Shown in pieces: positions 36,037 through 45,397 of a stretch of DNA of 64,000 nucleotides. The DNA is taken from the NCBI RefSeq assembly GCF_006546835.1, contig NZ_VICB01000023.1:1-64000 (forward strand), given 5' to 3'. The notes beneath the pieces are model-generated. The model made no database searches and was not told where the DNA came from. It saw nothing but the letters and a program-made list of their open reading frames with translations. Origin of the DNA: Actinomyces johnsonii. GTDB lineage: Bacteria > Actinomycetota > Actinomycetes > Actinomycetales > Actinomycetaceae. A program made the translations under genes and the position numbers. Numbering within the stretch: position 1 is the first letter of the stretch; every line of letters starts with the position of its first letter.

Positions 36037-36885
36037 TCAGTAGGAGGACTTCTCCTCGCCGACCGGCTGGCTCTGGGTCTTGAGGGCCTCGAAGGCGGCG
36101 TTGATGGCGGCGTCGTCCCCGTCGGTGATCTGGGCGGGGGCCTGCTGCTGGGCGCCCGGCAGCGCCGGGTTCTGCCCGGACTTGAGGGCGGCGAGGCGGG
36201 CCTCGGCCTCCAGGCCGGCACCGGAGGACTCGAGCTCGGCGAACTGGGCCTCCAGGGAGGAACCGGCCAGCTCCATCTGCCCGGCGGCCTGGGCCTCGAC
36301 CCGACGCACCTGGTCCTCGTAGCGGGACAGCTCGCTGGTGGGGTCCAGGACATTGATGGAGCGGATGGCGCCCTGCACCTTGACCTGGGCCTCGGCGGTC
36401 TTCTGGCGGGCGATGAGCTGGTCGCGCTTGGAGCGCAGCTCACCGAGCTTGACCTCCATCTGCTGCAGACCGGTCTTGAGCTGCTCGACGACCTGGCGCT
36501 GGGAGGTGATCATCGGCTCGGCGGCCTTGGCCTCGTTCTCCGCCGTGATCTGCTTGGTCAGCGCGATCTTGGCCAGCGAGTCCCACTTGTCCGCACCGGG
36601 CGTGTCGCCGCCGGCGCGCAGCTGGTCGGCCTTGCGGGAAGCGGCCAGGGCCTTGTTGCCCCAGTCGCGGGCCTCGGCGACGTCGGCGTCGTGGTCCTTC
36701 TCAGCCAGGCGGAGGTTGCCGATCGTCTGGGCGACGGCGTCGCGGGCCTCAGCGATGGAGGCCGTGTAGTCCCGCACCAGCTGGTTGAGCATCTTCTCCG
36801 GGTCCTCGGCGCGGTCCAGGAGTGCGTTGACGTTGGCGCGGGTCAGCTGGGCGATGCGCCCCAGGATCGACTGCTTCTCAGCCAT
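36037..36885 (-). CDS. pspA: PspA/IM30-family membrane-stress protein
   Basis: 282 residues of coiled-coil PspA. The N-terminal amphipathic helix (KQSILGRIAQLTRANVNALL) followed by DPEKMLNQLVRDYTASIAEA is diagnostic. The C-terminus is a flexible Gln/Pro/Ala linker. PspA polymers protect the membrane during envelope stress. The TPM-domain membrane protein lies 200 bp upstream on the same strand and may be its partner. No pspF- or clgR-like regulator is adjacent. Strong hairpin after the stop. Confidence 0.92.
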   Translation of the reverse strand: MAEKQSILGRIAQLTRANVNALLDRAEDPEKMLNQLVRDYTASIAEARDAVAQTIGNLRLAEKDHDADVAEARDWGNKALAASRKADQLRAGGDTPGADKWDSLAKIALTKQITAENEAKAAEPMITSQRQVVEQLKTGLQQMEVKLGELRSKRDQLIARQKTAEAQVKVQGAIRSINVLDPTSELSRYEDQVRRVEAQAAGQMELAGSSLEAQFAELESSGAGLEAEARLAALKSGQNPALPGAQQQAPAQITDGDDAAINAAFEALKTQSQPVGEEKSSY

Positions 36886-37084
36886 AGTTGATTTCGTCCT
36901 TCCGTCGAGGTGCGACGTCGGTATGGGCAGGTATGGGCACGGCGGTTGCCGGATGATGGCCGGTTGGCCAGCGGATCAGGCGTCATGATCTCAGGTGCGG
37001 GCCACCGGAGTCACGCGGGCGGGGATCTCATCGCTCAGGGCATGACTGGTTCATGAGTGGGACCCGACGGCGGAGAACCGGAGC

Positions 37085-39244
37085 TCAGAAGTCGCCGCCC
37101 CCATCGAAGAAGTCACCGACCCCGTCGAGGAAGTCTCCGCCTCCCGAGAAGAAGCCGCCGCCCCAGTCATCGTCGTGGTGGTGGGAGCCCCAGCCGCCAT
37201 AGCTGTGGCCGCCGCCCAGCAGCAGCCCGCCCAGCAGGAGCGAGCCCAGGTCGAGCCCGCCGCCCGAGCGCGGGCTCCATGAGCTCGACGACGACCCGCG
37301 CACGTCGGCCTCCGCCAGGGCCTGGGCCTGGGCCACGAGGGGCTCGGCCGCCGCGACCTCCGCCAGGGCCGCCACCGGGTCGGTGGTCTGCACCGTCGTG
37401 GCGGCCGTGGCGTGGCGGGCGGCCTCACTCAGTGCGGTGCGCGCCGAGGGGCCCACCGCCCCACGGTAGGTGGTGATGTAGGAGGTGACCGACTCCACCT
37501 GGGAGTTGAGACGGGCCAGGCGCGAGCCCAGGGAGGCCCGGGCGCGCGAGTCGTTCTCCTCGCGCTCGCGGGCCGGGGCCAGAGCGTCGTCGATGGCGGC
37601 CTCAGCTCGGGCCAGGTGGTCCAGGGCGGCCAGGGGGTCGCCGCTCGGCGAGTTGCCGCTGGCCTGACGGCCCTCGGCGACCGCGGCCTCGGCGTCGGCC
37701 ACGAGCGGGGCCAGGGTCGCTGAGGGAACCGAGTCCTCCAGGCGCTTGGCGTCCACTAGATCCGAGGAGATCGAGGCGATAGCCGTCTCCAGGTCCCTCG
37801 CCGCGCTCTGGAGGCGCTCACGGGCCCCGGTGACCTGGGCGGCCAGCTCGCCCGCCTGCGCGATCGAGCCCTGGGCGATGCGCACCTGCTCCACCGCCGT
37901 CGCCCCTTGGGCGGCCTCGACGCTGTCGCGGGCCTGGTCCAGGGCGGTGCGCCCGGCCGTCAGCAGCCGTCGGGCCTGCTCGGGGGCCTGGGCCACGCTG
38001 GTCAGGGAGGAGGCGGGATAGGCTGCGCTGAGGGTGACCAGGATCGTCTCGGCCATAACGATGGTCTGCTCGGTTTCGTCGGCCCTCTGGGTGGTCTCCG
38101 CGATCGACGTCGGCAGGTTCGCCTCGATGCCGCGCCGTTTGTTGAAGGCCTCCTCCTGGGCGCGGATCTCACCGACCGCCTCCGAGCAGCGCTGGAGGAT
38201 CTCGGTGTACATCTGCCGCTGCTGCGGCTCGGTCTCGGGGATGTCGTCGTCGAGGATCTTGCGCAGCTCGAAGCACCGCGACAAGTGCTTGCGGGCGCCG
38301 TCCAGGGCGGCCGTGAAGGCGTCCGTGGCGGATAGCCCGAACTGCGCCTGGGCGTAGGACAGCTCCTCGGCGGCGGCGCGCACCGTGTCATCGGCCTGGA
38401 CCAGGGCGCTGCCGGCCTGCGTGCGCAGCTGCTCCGTCGTCATCGTCGCGGGGCTTGTGGCCTGGTTCCCGGGTGCGTCGCCCGCGGCGGCCTGCTTCCT
38501 GCGCTTGCCGAACAGCATGTCGTCGTTCTCCTTGTCCTTGTTCTTCCTGCGCCTGTACACCGTCCAGGCGGCGGCCCCACCCGCCGCGACCGCGCCCCCG
38601 CCCAGCAGCACCGGAAGCGCCGAGGAGCCCGAGCCGCTCGAGCCCGATGAGCCGGAGATGTTCTCCGGAATCGCCGCCACGGCGGCGTCGTAGTCCCCGG
38701 CGTTCAGCTGCTTCTTGAGAGCTGAATCGATCCGCTTGTAGTCGGACTTGGAGAACTTCGAGGAGTTGCTGTGCGCCTGCAGCTTGTAGCTCCTCGAGGC
38801 CGATCCGTCGGCGGGGATGTTGATGACCAGGAGCATGTCGTCGCGCCCCAGCTTCGTGTCCTTGAAGGTCTGCTCGGCGATCGCCGAGGCCTTGCGGCTG
38901 GAGTCGGAGACGGTCAGCACCCACAGGCCCACGCCGTGCTTGGAGGACATCGTGTCCACGGCCTGCTTGGCCTTGGCGGCGTCCAGGATCCCGAGCTCAT
39001 CGGTGACGTGCTCGGTCAGGGTGGTCGACGCCGAGGGAAGGGCACGGGGCGCGGCCGCCGACACTGCGCCAGCGGAAGCGCCGGGGGCCAGAGGTGTGAC
39101 GCCCGCGGCCGTCGTCGTCGGCGCCGCCGCAGCGCTCGCGGAGGCTCCCAGCAGTCCCAGGACGGCCGCCGTCGCGGCGCCGGAGGCGGCCAACTGATAC
39201 AGCTGATGTAAGGGACGGAGGTGTGGGGATCGTGGGTGCTTCAT
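37085..39244 (-). CDS. TPM-domain membrane protein with coiled-coil and acidic C-terminus
   Basis: 719 residues. A signal-like hydrophobic stretch (about 15-40) precedes an extracytoplasmic TPM domain (about 75-195: GILDAAKAKQAVDTMSSKHG, DDMLLVINIPADG). One membrane helix (about 210-230) leads to a very long cytosolic Ala/Glu/Arg-rich coiled coil with many repeats. The C-terminal 60 residues are Gly, His, Asp and Phe-rich (HHHDDDWGG, then FFSGGGDF). TPM proteins of this type sit beside pspA in many actinobacteria, and this neighbour order is kept here. Function unknown; membrane-stress support is inference. I chose the second ATG because GGGGAG is 10 nt before it. Confidence 0.8.
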   Translation of the reverse strand: MKHPRSPHLRPLHQLYQLAASGAATAAVLGLLGASASAAAAPTTTAAGVTPLAPGASAGAVSAAAPRALPSASTTLTEHVTDELGILDAAKAKQAVDTMSSKHGVGLWVLTVSDSSRKASAIAEQTFKDTKLGRDDMLLVINIPADGSASRSYKLQAHSNSSKFSKSDYKRIDSALKKQLNAGDYDAAVAAIPENISGSSGSSGSGSSALPVLLGGGAVAAGGAAAWTVYRRRKNKDKENDDMLFGKRRKQAAAGDAPGNQATSPATMTTEQLRTQAGSALVQADDTVRAAAEELSYAQAQFGLSATDAFTAALDGARKHLSRCFELRKILDDDIPETEPQQRQMYTEILQRCSEAVGEIRAQEEAFNKRRGIEANLPTSIAETTQRADETEQTIVMAETILVTLSAAYPASSLTSVAQAPEQARRLLTAGRTALDQARDSVEAAQGATAVEQVRIAQGSIAQAGELAAQVTGARERLQSAARDLETAIASISSDLVDAKRLEDSVPSATLAPLVADAEAAVAEGRQASGNSPSGDPLAALDHLARAEAAIDDALAPAREREENDSRARASLGSRLARLNSQVESVTSYITTYRGAVGPSARTALSEAARHATAATTVQTTDPVAALAEVAAAEPLVAQAQALAEADVRGSSSSSWSPRSGGGLDLGSLLLGGLLLGGGHSYGGWGSHHHDDDWGGGFFSGGGDFLDGVGDFFDGGGDF

Positions 39245-39356
39245 CCGGGCCATGCTCCCCGCAGGGCGCGGGTGTGAGCAAGTCGTTTCGCCTCAGGCGG
39301 CACGTCTGCGCCTGTCGCTGGTTGCGAGCATTCGAACCACCGGCAGAATGTCACCC

Positions 39357-40265
39357 ATGACAGATACGCTCACGATCACCGTCATCGAGCCCGAGGAGCT
39401 CGCCCCCGTGGGGCGCCTGGGGGAGTGGCTCTTCGCTGAGGGGGCCGCTCTACGCATGGTGCGCCCCTGGCAGGGCGAGGCCATCCCCTGCCTGGACGAG
39501 GTCGGTGACGGCCTCGTGGTGCTGGGCGGTTCCATGAGTGCCCACGACGAGGCCGACCATCCCTGGCTGTCCGACCTGCGTGAGCTGCTGCGCGGCGTCG
39601 TCGCCGCCGACGTCCCCGCCATCGCCATCTGCCTGGGCGCCCAGGTGGCCGCCGAGGCCCTGGGCGGCACCACGGCCGTGCCGGCGCTGGGTAACGACGA
39701 GGTCGGCGTCGTCGAGCTGACCATCACGCCCGCCGGCGAGAGCGACCCAGTTTTCGGACAGGTGGCCGCCGAGGCCGTCCGCGCCGCCCACCGCGCCGGG
39801 ATCTCCACCGCCGGTGGCACCCGCTTCCCCGTCATCGTCTCCCACCACGACGCCGTCACCCATCTGCCCGAGGCCGCCACCCTTCTGGCCTCCTCCGACC
39901 GCTCCCCGGTCCACACCTGGCGGGCGGGCCGGCTCCTGGCCTTCCAGCACCACCCCGAGTCGGACCCGGCGCGCGTGGCCTACTGGCGCACCCGCGACGC
40001 CCTGAACGACCTGGCCGGCACCATGGATGCGGCCTCGCTCAAGGCCGCCCGCAACGCCCTGGAGGTGGCCGCCGGCCGGAGCGCCGCACCGGGTGCCGCC
40101 GGAACCCACGGGGCGACGGCCGCGGACCTGCCCGAAGCAGCCGCCAGCGCCGGGGCCTCGGCCCGCGAGGCGGCAGAGGGCGTCGACCCCGTGATCCAGG
40201 CCTTCGGGCGCACCTTGGCGCGGGTCCTCGTGCGCAACGTGCGCGCCCGCCGCCTGGCGCGCTGA
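39357..40265 (+). CDS. Class I glutamine amidotransferase
   Basis: 302 residues of the GATase1 family. Nucleophile Cys92 (AICLGAQVAAE) and His199/Glu201 (AFQHHPESDP) make the triad. The overall layout resembles the GMP-synthase-like free GATase proteins (GGSMSAHDEADHPWLSDL). About 100 extra Ala-rich residues follow the domain. No synthetase partner is adjacent, so the acceptor of the amide nitrogen is unknown. The start ATG has weak upstream purines. Longer in-frame starts overlap the divergent TPM gene and were rejected. Convergent with the XPB-like helicase, with 30 bp between. Confidence 0.88.
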   Translation: MTDTLTITVIEPEELAPVGRLGEWLFAEGAALRMVRPWQGEAIPCLDEVGDGLVVLGGSMSAHDEADHPWLSDLRELLRGVVAADVPAIAICLGAQVAAEALGGTTAVPALGNDEVGVVELTITPAGESDPVFGQVAAEAVRAAHRAGISTAGGTRFPVIVSHHDAVTHLPEAATLLASSDRSPVHTWRAGRLLAFQHHPESDPARVAYWRTRDALNDLAGTMDAASLKAARNALEVAAGRSAAPGAAGTHGATAADLPEAAASAGASAREAAEGVDPVIQAFGRTLARVLVRNVRARRLAR

Positions 40266-40295
40266 ACGCGCTGACCTTCCAGCCCGTCGTCGGGC

Positions 40296-41978
40296 TCAGA
40301 GGTCCTCGGCGTCGATGATGGCGTAGGCGTAGCCCTGCTCGGCCAGGAAGCGCTGGCGGTGGGCCGCGTACTCCTGGTCGGCGGTGTCGCGGGCGACGAC
40401 CGTGTAGAAGTGGGCCTGGCGGCCGTCCTCCTTGGGGCGCACGATCCGGCCGAGCCTCTGGGCCTCCTCCTGGCGTGAGCCGAAGGAGCCCGAGACCTGG
40501 ACGGCCACGCTCGCCCCGGGCAGGTCGATGGAGAAGTTCGCCACCTTGGAGACCACGAGAGTGCGGATCTCCCCAGAGCGGAAGGCGTCGTAGAGGCGCT
40601 GGCGCTCGCGCACCGTCGTCGAGCCGGTGATGACCGGGGCGTCCAGGTGCTCGGCGATTTCGGTGAGCTGATCCACGTACTGGCCGATGACGAGGGCCGA
40701 CTCGCCCTCGTGGCGGGCCAGGAGGGCATCGATGATCGGCATCTTGCGCGGTGAGCAGGCGGCCAGGCGGTAGCGCTCCTCGGGCTCGGCGGTCGCGTAG
40801 GCCATGCGCTCGCCGGCGTCGAGGGTCAGGCGCACCTCGGTGCAGATCGCCGGGGCGATCCAGCCCTGGTTCTCCAGGTCCTTCCAGGGGGCGTCGTAGC
40901 GCTTGGGGCCGATGAGGCTGAAGACCTCGTCCTCGCGGCCGTCCTCGCGCACGAGGGTCGCGGTCAGGCCCAGACGTCGGCGCGCCTGCAGGTCCGCGGT
41001 CATCCGGAAGATCGGGGCGGGTAGGAGATGGACCTCGTCGTAGACGATGAGCCCCCAGTCGTGGGAGTCCAGCAGGTCCAGGTGCGGGTAGATGCCCTTC
41101 CGGCGGGTGGTCAGGACTTGGTAGGTGGCGATCGTGACGGGGCGGACCTCCTTACGCGAGCCGGAGTACTCGCCGATCTCGTCCTCCGTCAGGGTGGTGA
41201 AGCGGATGAGTTCCTCCTTCCACTGACGCGCCGAGACCGCGTTGGTAACCAGGATGAGCGTCGTCGTCGAGCTCCTGGCCATGGATGCGGCGCCCACGAG
41301 GGTCTTGCCGGCCCCGCAGGGCAGGACGACCACGCCGGAGCCTCCTGCCCAGAAGCTCTCCACCGCCTCGGACTGGTAGGGGCGCAGCTGGAAGGTGCTG
41401 GGGGAGTCTGTCAGGGTGATGGGGTGGGCCTCGCCGTCGACGTAGCCGGCCAGGTCCTCGGCTGGCCAGCCCAGCTTGATGAGCACCTGCTTGAGGTGGC
41501 CTCGCTCGGAGGGATGGACGATAACGTCGGCCTCCCCGAGTCGCTCGCCCAGCAGGCCCTTGGTGCGCTTGGAGCGCATGACCTCCTCCAGGACCGGCAC
41601 ATCGGTGGCGTGCAGGACCAGGCCATGGGCGGGGTCGGTGATGAGCTGGAGTCGACCGTAACGGCTCATCGTCTCGGCAATCTCGGTGAGCAGGGCGTGC
41701 GGCACCGGGAAGCGCGAGTAGGTGATGAGAGTGTGGACGACCGTCTCGGCGTCCAGGCCCGCGGCGCGCGCGTTCCACAGGGCCAGCGGAGTGATCCGGT
41801 AGGTGTGGATGTGCTCGGGGGCGCGCTCCAGCTCGGCGAAGGCGGCGATGGCGCGGCGGGCCTCGCCGGCCCCGGGGCGGGCGACCTCCAGGAGGACGGA
41901 CTTGTCGGACTGGACGATGAGCGGGCCGTCGGGTGCCGACGACGCCGGGGACACAGAATCGCTGGGCGTAGCGGACAT
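40296..41978 (-). CDS. XPB/Ssl2-family DNA repair helicase
   Basis: 560 residues from ATG 41978. The N-terminal damage-recognition-like domain is followed by helicase motifs: Walker A CGAGKT (VVLPCGAGKTLVG), DEVH box (VYDEVHLLP), motif III LGLTATLVRED and a C-terminal RecA lobe with EAQRLGRIVRPK. These match the XPB group found in many actinobacteria, which unwinds DNA and is implicated in nucleotide-excision or transcription-linked repair. A large protein with a helicase-associated domain (42792-45296) is divergent. Full length for the bacterial group. Confidence 0.92.
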   Translation of the reverse strand: MSATPSDSVSPASSAPDGPLIVQSDKSVLLEVARPGAGEARRAIAAFAELERAPEHIHTYRITPLALWNARAAGLDAETVVHTLITYSRFPVPHALLTEIAETMSRYGRLQLITDPAHGLVLHATDVPVLEEVMRSKRTKGLLGERLGEADVIVHPSERGHLKQVLIKLGWPAEDLAGYVDGEAHPITLTDSPSTFQLRPYQSEAVESFWAGGSGVVVLPCGAGKTLVGAASMARSSTTTLILVTNAVSARQWKEELIRFTTLTEDEIGEYSGSRKEVRPVTIATYQVLTTRRKGIYPHLDLLDSHDWGLIVYDEVHLLPAPIFRMTADLQARRRLGLTATLVREDGREDEVFSLIGPKRYDAPWKDLENQGWIAPAICTEVRLTLDAGERMAYATAEPEERYRLAACSPRKMPIIDALLARHEGESALVIGQYVDQLTEIAEHLDAPVITGSTTVRERQRLYDAFRSGEIRTLVVSKVANFSIDLPGASVAVQVSGSFGSRQEEAQRLGRIVRPKEDGRQAHFYTVVARDTADQEYAAHRQRFLAEQGYAYAIIDAEDL

Positions 41979-42193
41979 GGGCGGGAGTATCCCAAGGAGG
42001 GGTGCCGGGGCGCCGTGACGGACGAGACGTTCCTCTTCCAGCGGGAGGGGAGGCCCGGCCGGCTTCATGTCCGCGAGAGCGCACCTTACGGGCCGGATTC
42101 TGAGCTCCCGCAGCGGTGCGCGAGCCGTAGGGTACGAACGCGAGCCCCGGACGAACCTCGGGAGGCGCCAGGAACAGTGGAATCAGCCGGATC

Positions 42194-42316
42194 GTGTCCA
42201 AATCGGTGACAAAGGCCCGGTACGGACTCCAACCGGCGAAAGAAAACCGCATAATTCTGCGGTTCGTGTCGTCGGTGGTAGGGGTGCTCAGGCCCCTTTG
42301 TGACAGATTTGGACAC
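42194..42316. repeat. 123-bp inverted-repeat block in divergent intergenic region
   Basis: A 22-base left arm (42194-42215, GTGTCCAAATCGGTGACAAA...) and a right arm (42295-42316) match as reverse complements except two bases. Between them sits a perfect 7-bp hairpin AACCGCA/TGCGGTT (42245-42264). No target-site duplication is obvious. It lies within the 439 bp between the XPB helicase and the small membrane protein, so paired operator sites are as likely as a small mobile element. Nothing else in the gap (41979-42417) was recognised. Confidence 0.5.
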
Positions 42317-42417
42317 CGGCGGCCCTAGGTGGCCTGAGACCTCATGGCCTGAGGCGGGGGCGGGTCTCCTTCCGCAGGAGGAGGAATCCACTCGGGCGGA
42401 CTGTTTAGGGTGACGGC

Positions 42418-42708
42418 GTGAACAACGAGAACAGCGTGCCCGTCGACGGGCTGGAGACGCCGGGTTCCAGTGAAAGCGCCGAGAAGATGAAGACCCTTAA
42501 GAAGCCCGGAGTGATGTCCTCCCGCTGGTTCTTGCCGGTGGTACTCGGGGCCTCGATGGGCATCGTCATGGCCGTGATGATGGCCGTCATGATGCCGAAG
42601 CTCTGGTACCTGTGGATGTCCGTGGGATGGGGTATGGGATTTGCCATCGGCACGTCCCTTAGGTCGAGTGAGGCCTCAAAGCCCTCCGAGGTGGCGGTGA
42701 GCGAGTAA
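42418..42708 (+). CDS. Small two-helix membrane protein
   Basis: 96 residues. A charged Lys/Glu/Asp-rich N-terminus is followed by two hydrophobic segments (about 37-60 and 62-81) rich in Met, Val and Trp, with a short charged tail. GTG start without a strong ribosome binding site, so leaderless translation is possible. Lies between two divergent/downstream helicase-related genes. I do not recognise the family. Confidence 0.68.
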   Translation: MNNENSVPVDGLETPGSSESAEKMKTLKKPGVMSSRWFLPVVLGASMGIVMAVMMAVMMPKLWYLWMSVGWGMGFAIGTSLRSSEASKPSEVAVSE

Positions 42709-42791
42709 CCGGCACTGGCTTCGCTCGTGCTCGCCTCCTCGCTCTTGTTCTGTGCTGTCCGTGAGCGGGGTGGGGGCGTATTTTGGTGCGG

Positions 42792-45296
42792 ATGAGCCCT
42801 TCCGCCTCCACTCAGGACCTCGCCGTGCACCTGACGGCGCTGCCGGACCGCGAAGTCGCCGCCCTGCTGGTGGCGCGCCCGGACCTAGCCTCGCCGCCGT
42901 CCTCCTCCTTCCTGGCTCTGGCGACCCGGGCCGGGACACAGGGCAGTGTCGAGCAGGCGCTGGCCGGGCTGGACGCGTCGACGCTGGCCGTGGCCGAGGC
43001 GGTGGTGGCACTCAGCCGGCTCGACGAATCGGGGGAGGCCGAAGGAATTGGGTCGACCGAGGCAGCTGAGGACGGACGAGCCAGTGGAGCCGTCGGGACC
43101 GGTGGTGAGTCGGCCGACGACGGGCCTGTCGGCGATCCCGCCGACAACCCGGACAACGCCGACCTGGCCGGGCTGATCGCCGCCCGCCTGCCGTTGGAGA
43201 CCGAGCAGGTCACTGAGGCGCTGGATCGCCTGAGCCGGCTGGCGCTCGTCATTGAGGGCCGACCCGTGGCCGCGCTGGAGGCGGCCTTCGGGCCGCACCC
43301 CTTCGGCCTGGGGCCCTGGGCCGCCGAGCCCCTGAGCGCCGAGCAGCTGCCGCCCACCCTGGAGGAGCTGAGCGAGGACGCCGCCCGCGGTGCCGGCGAG
43401 CCGATCGTCCCGACGGCCTCTGTGGAGATGCTCCAGGCCCTCACCTGGGGGCCGCCAGCCGGCACACTGCGCTCGGGCGGCAAGGTCCCGGGCGCGGCGC
43501 CACTCATCGAGCGCCACTGGTTGGAACGCAGTAGCGACGCCCAGGGACGCACCCGCTTCATCCTGCCGCGCCAGGTCGCCCTCGCCCTGCGCGGCGGCCG
43601 CCTGACGCGCGAGACCCTGACCGCCCCTGAGGCCGGCGACCTGGAGACGGTGGGCGGCAACGTCGTCGCCTCCGAGTCCTCCTTCCACGCTGAGGAGACT
43701 GTCCGGCTCGTGGGCGCGCTTCTGGAGGAGTGGGGCCGCGAGGGCGGGACGATCCGCCGCACCGGGGGAGTGAGCGTACGCGCCCTGACCCGCACTGCAG
43801 ACGCCCTCGACCTCGAACCCGACGCGGCCGCCCGCATCATCGAGATCACCGCGGGCGCCGGACTCCTGGGACTCGACGACGACGGCACCACCTGGGTGCC
43901 CTCGACCCTCGCCGCAGGCTGGCTCGCCGACAGCCTCCCCCAGCGCTGGGCGCCGCTCGCCTTGGCCTGGGCGGGGAGCGCCCGTACCGCCTGGCTGACG
44001 GGCACCCGCGACGACGATGGGGCCCTGCGCGCCGTCCTCGGCCCGGACCTGGAGGCCGGGTGGGCGGCGCGCCTGCGCGCCCGTGTACTCGCGCTCCTGG
44101 GCGACCTCCCGCAGGGGGCGAGCGCGACCCCTGCCTTCGTGCGGGCGGCCCTGACCTGGGAAAGCCCCAGGCGTGCCATCCCCGGCGGGGCGATCTCAGC
44201 GGTCCTGGCCGAGGCCGAGACCCTCGGGATCACCGGTGGCCGCGCGCTCACCGAAGCCGGCAGAATCCTCGCCCGACGGGCGGCGGCGAGCCTCGATCAG
44301 CCGGAAGCCGGCCGTGGTGGCAGCGCCGGTAGCGCCGAGGGCACCGACGGAGGCGCGGTCGCCGAGGCGCCGTCGGACGACGAAACCCTGGCAGTGCTGG
44401 AGGCCGCGCTCGCCGCGGACCTGCCGGCCGCCGTCGACATGATCCTCGTTCAGTCCGACCTCACCGCCATCGTCCCGGGCCGGCCCGCCCCCGAACTGGC
44501 GGCCCTGCTGGAGCGTACGAGCGTGGTTGAGTCTCGCGGCGGGGCGCTCACGGTGAGGTTCACCCCCGAATCGGTGCGCGGCGCGCTCGACATCGGCTAC
44601 AGCGCCGAGGAGATCATCGAGGCCATCGGACGCTACAGTCCCGCGCCCCTGCCGGACTCGCTGACCGTGCTCATCCAGGACGCGGCCCGCCACCACGGGA
44701 CAGTGCGGGTGCGGGCCGTGGCCGCACTGCTGAGAGTTGGCGACGAGGCGACGGCCGCCGGGCTCCTGGCCGAGCCACGCCTGAAGGATCTTGGCCTCGC
44801 TGAGGTGGCCCCCGGGTTTCTCGTGGCCACGGCGAGCGCCGGGCAGGTGCTGCGCGAGCTGCGCGCTAACGGGCTGGCGCCGGTGACCGAGGACGCGAGC
44901 GGTCACCTGGTGGTCGGGCCGGCCACCGCGCAGCAGGCGCGCCGGGCTCCTGAGCCGTCACGACCCGGCAGCGAGCACTCGGTAAGGCGGCGTCGGCCGG
45001 GCAGACGCGAGCTGGCGACCCTGGTGGGCAGGCTCCGCGTGGGGCAGGAGGCACTGCAAGCCGCCGGAGAAACGGCTGTGGCCACCGACCCGGTACACGC
45101 CCTGGCAATTCTGCGCCAGGCGCAGTCCTCGCGCTCGCGGCTGCGGCTGAGTCTGGCCGGTCCCGACGGCGCCGTGCAGGAGCGGCAGGTGCGGGTCATG
45201 GCCGTGGAACCCGGGCGGGTGCGCCTGCGCGACGTCGTGCGCGAGACCGAACTGACCGTGGCCGTCCACCGTATCGTCTCGGTCGAGGCGGAGTGA
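42792..45296 (+). CDS. Helicase-associated-domain protein (XPB N-terminal-like)
   Basis: 834 residues from ATG 42792 (in-frame TTG and GTG codons just upstream are alternatives, with GGGGG 8 nt before the GTG). No Walker A or DEAD-type motif is seen, so it is not itself a helicase motor. It has winged-helix-like repeats, an internal acidic low-complexity stretch (about 80-125) and a C-terminal module with RELATLVGRLRVGQ, RLSLAGPDGAVQERQVRVMA and REVVRETELTVAVHRI-type segments typical of the helicase-associated group. It sits divergently beside the XPB helicase, which is also a conserved neighbour in actinobacteria. A partner role in DNA repair is inference. Confidence 0.72.
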   Translation: MSPSASTQDLAVHLTALPDREVAALLVARPDLASPPSSSFLALATRAGTQGSVEQALAGLDASTLAVAEAVVALSRLDESGEAEGIGSTEAAEDGRASGAVGTGGESADDGPVGDPADNPDNADLAGLIAARLPLETEQVTEALDRLSRLALVIEGRPVAALEAAFGPHPFGLGPWAAEPLSAEQLPPTLEELSEDAARGAGEPIVPTASVEMLQALTWGPPAGTLRSGGKVPGAAPLIERHWLERSSDAQGRTRFILPRQVALALRGGRLTRETLTAPEAGDLETVGGNVVASESSFHAEETVRLVGALLEEWGREGGTIRRTGGVSVRALTRTADALDLEPDAAARIIEITAGAGLLGLDDDGTTWVPSTLAAGWLADSLPQRWAPLALAWAGSARTAWLTGTRDDDGALRAVLGPDLEAGWAARLRARVLALLGDLPQGASATPAFVRAALTWESPRRAIPGGAISAVLAEAETLGITGGRALTEAGRILARRAAASLDQPEAGRGGSAGSAEGTDGGAVAEAPSDDETLAVLEAALAADLPAAVDMILVQSDLTAIVPGRPAPELAALLERTSVVESRGGALTVRFTPESVRGALDIGYSAEEIIEAIGRYSPAPLPDSLTVLIQDAARHHGTVRVRAVAALLRVGDEATAAGLLAEPRLKDLGLAEVAPGFLVATASAGQVLRELRANGLAPVTEDASGHLVVGPATAQQARRAPEPSRPGSEHSVRRRRPGRRELATLVGRLRVGQEALQAAGETAVATDPVHALAILRQAQSSRSRLRLSLAGPDGAVQERQVRVMAVEPGRVRLRDVVRETELTVAVHRIVSVEAE

Positions 45297-45313
45297 GTGC
45301 TGCCCCGCTTGAT

Positions 45314-45368
45314 GATGTTCTCTTCACCGACGACGGCGGGGTCTTGCGTCGTTGGTGAAGAGGACATC
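45314..45368. terminator. Long bidirectional hairpin between convergent genes
   Basis: A 22-bp stem (45314-45335 and 45347-45368) with two G-U wobbles and an 11-base loop. It fills the 101 bp gap between the helicase-associated protein gene (+) and the PKD-like gene (-). The core CTTCAC...GTGAAG is shared with the hairpin at 8099-8154. Like that one it has no obvious T tract and is symmetrical, so it can stop transcription from either side. Confidence 0.72.
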
Positions 45369-45397
45369 GCGGTGTGGGGAGGTGGGGGTGTTGGGGG

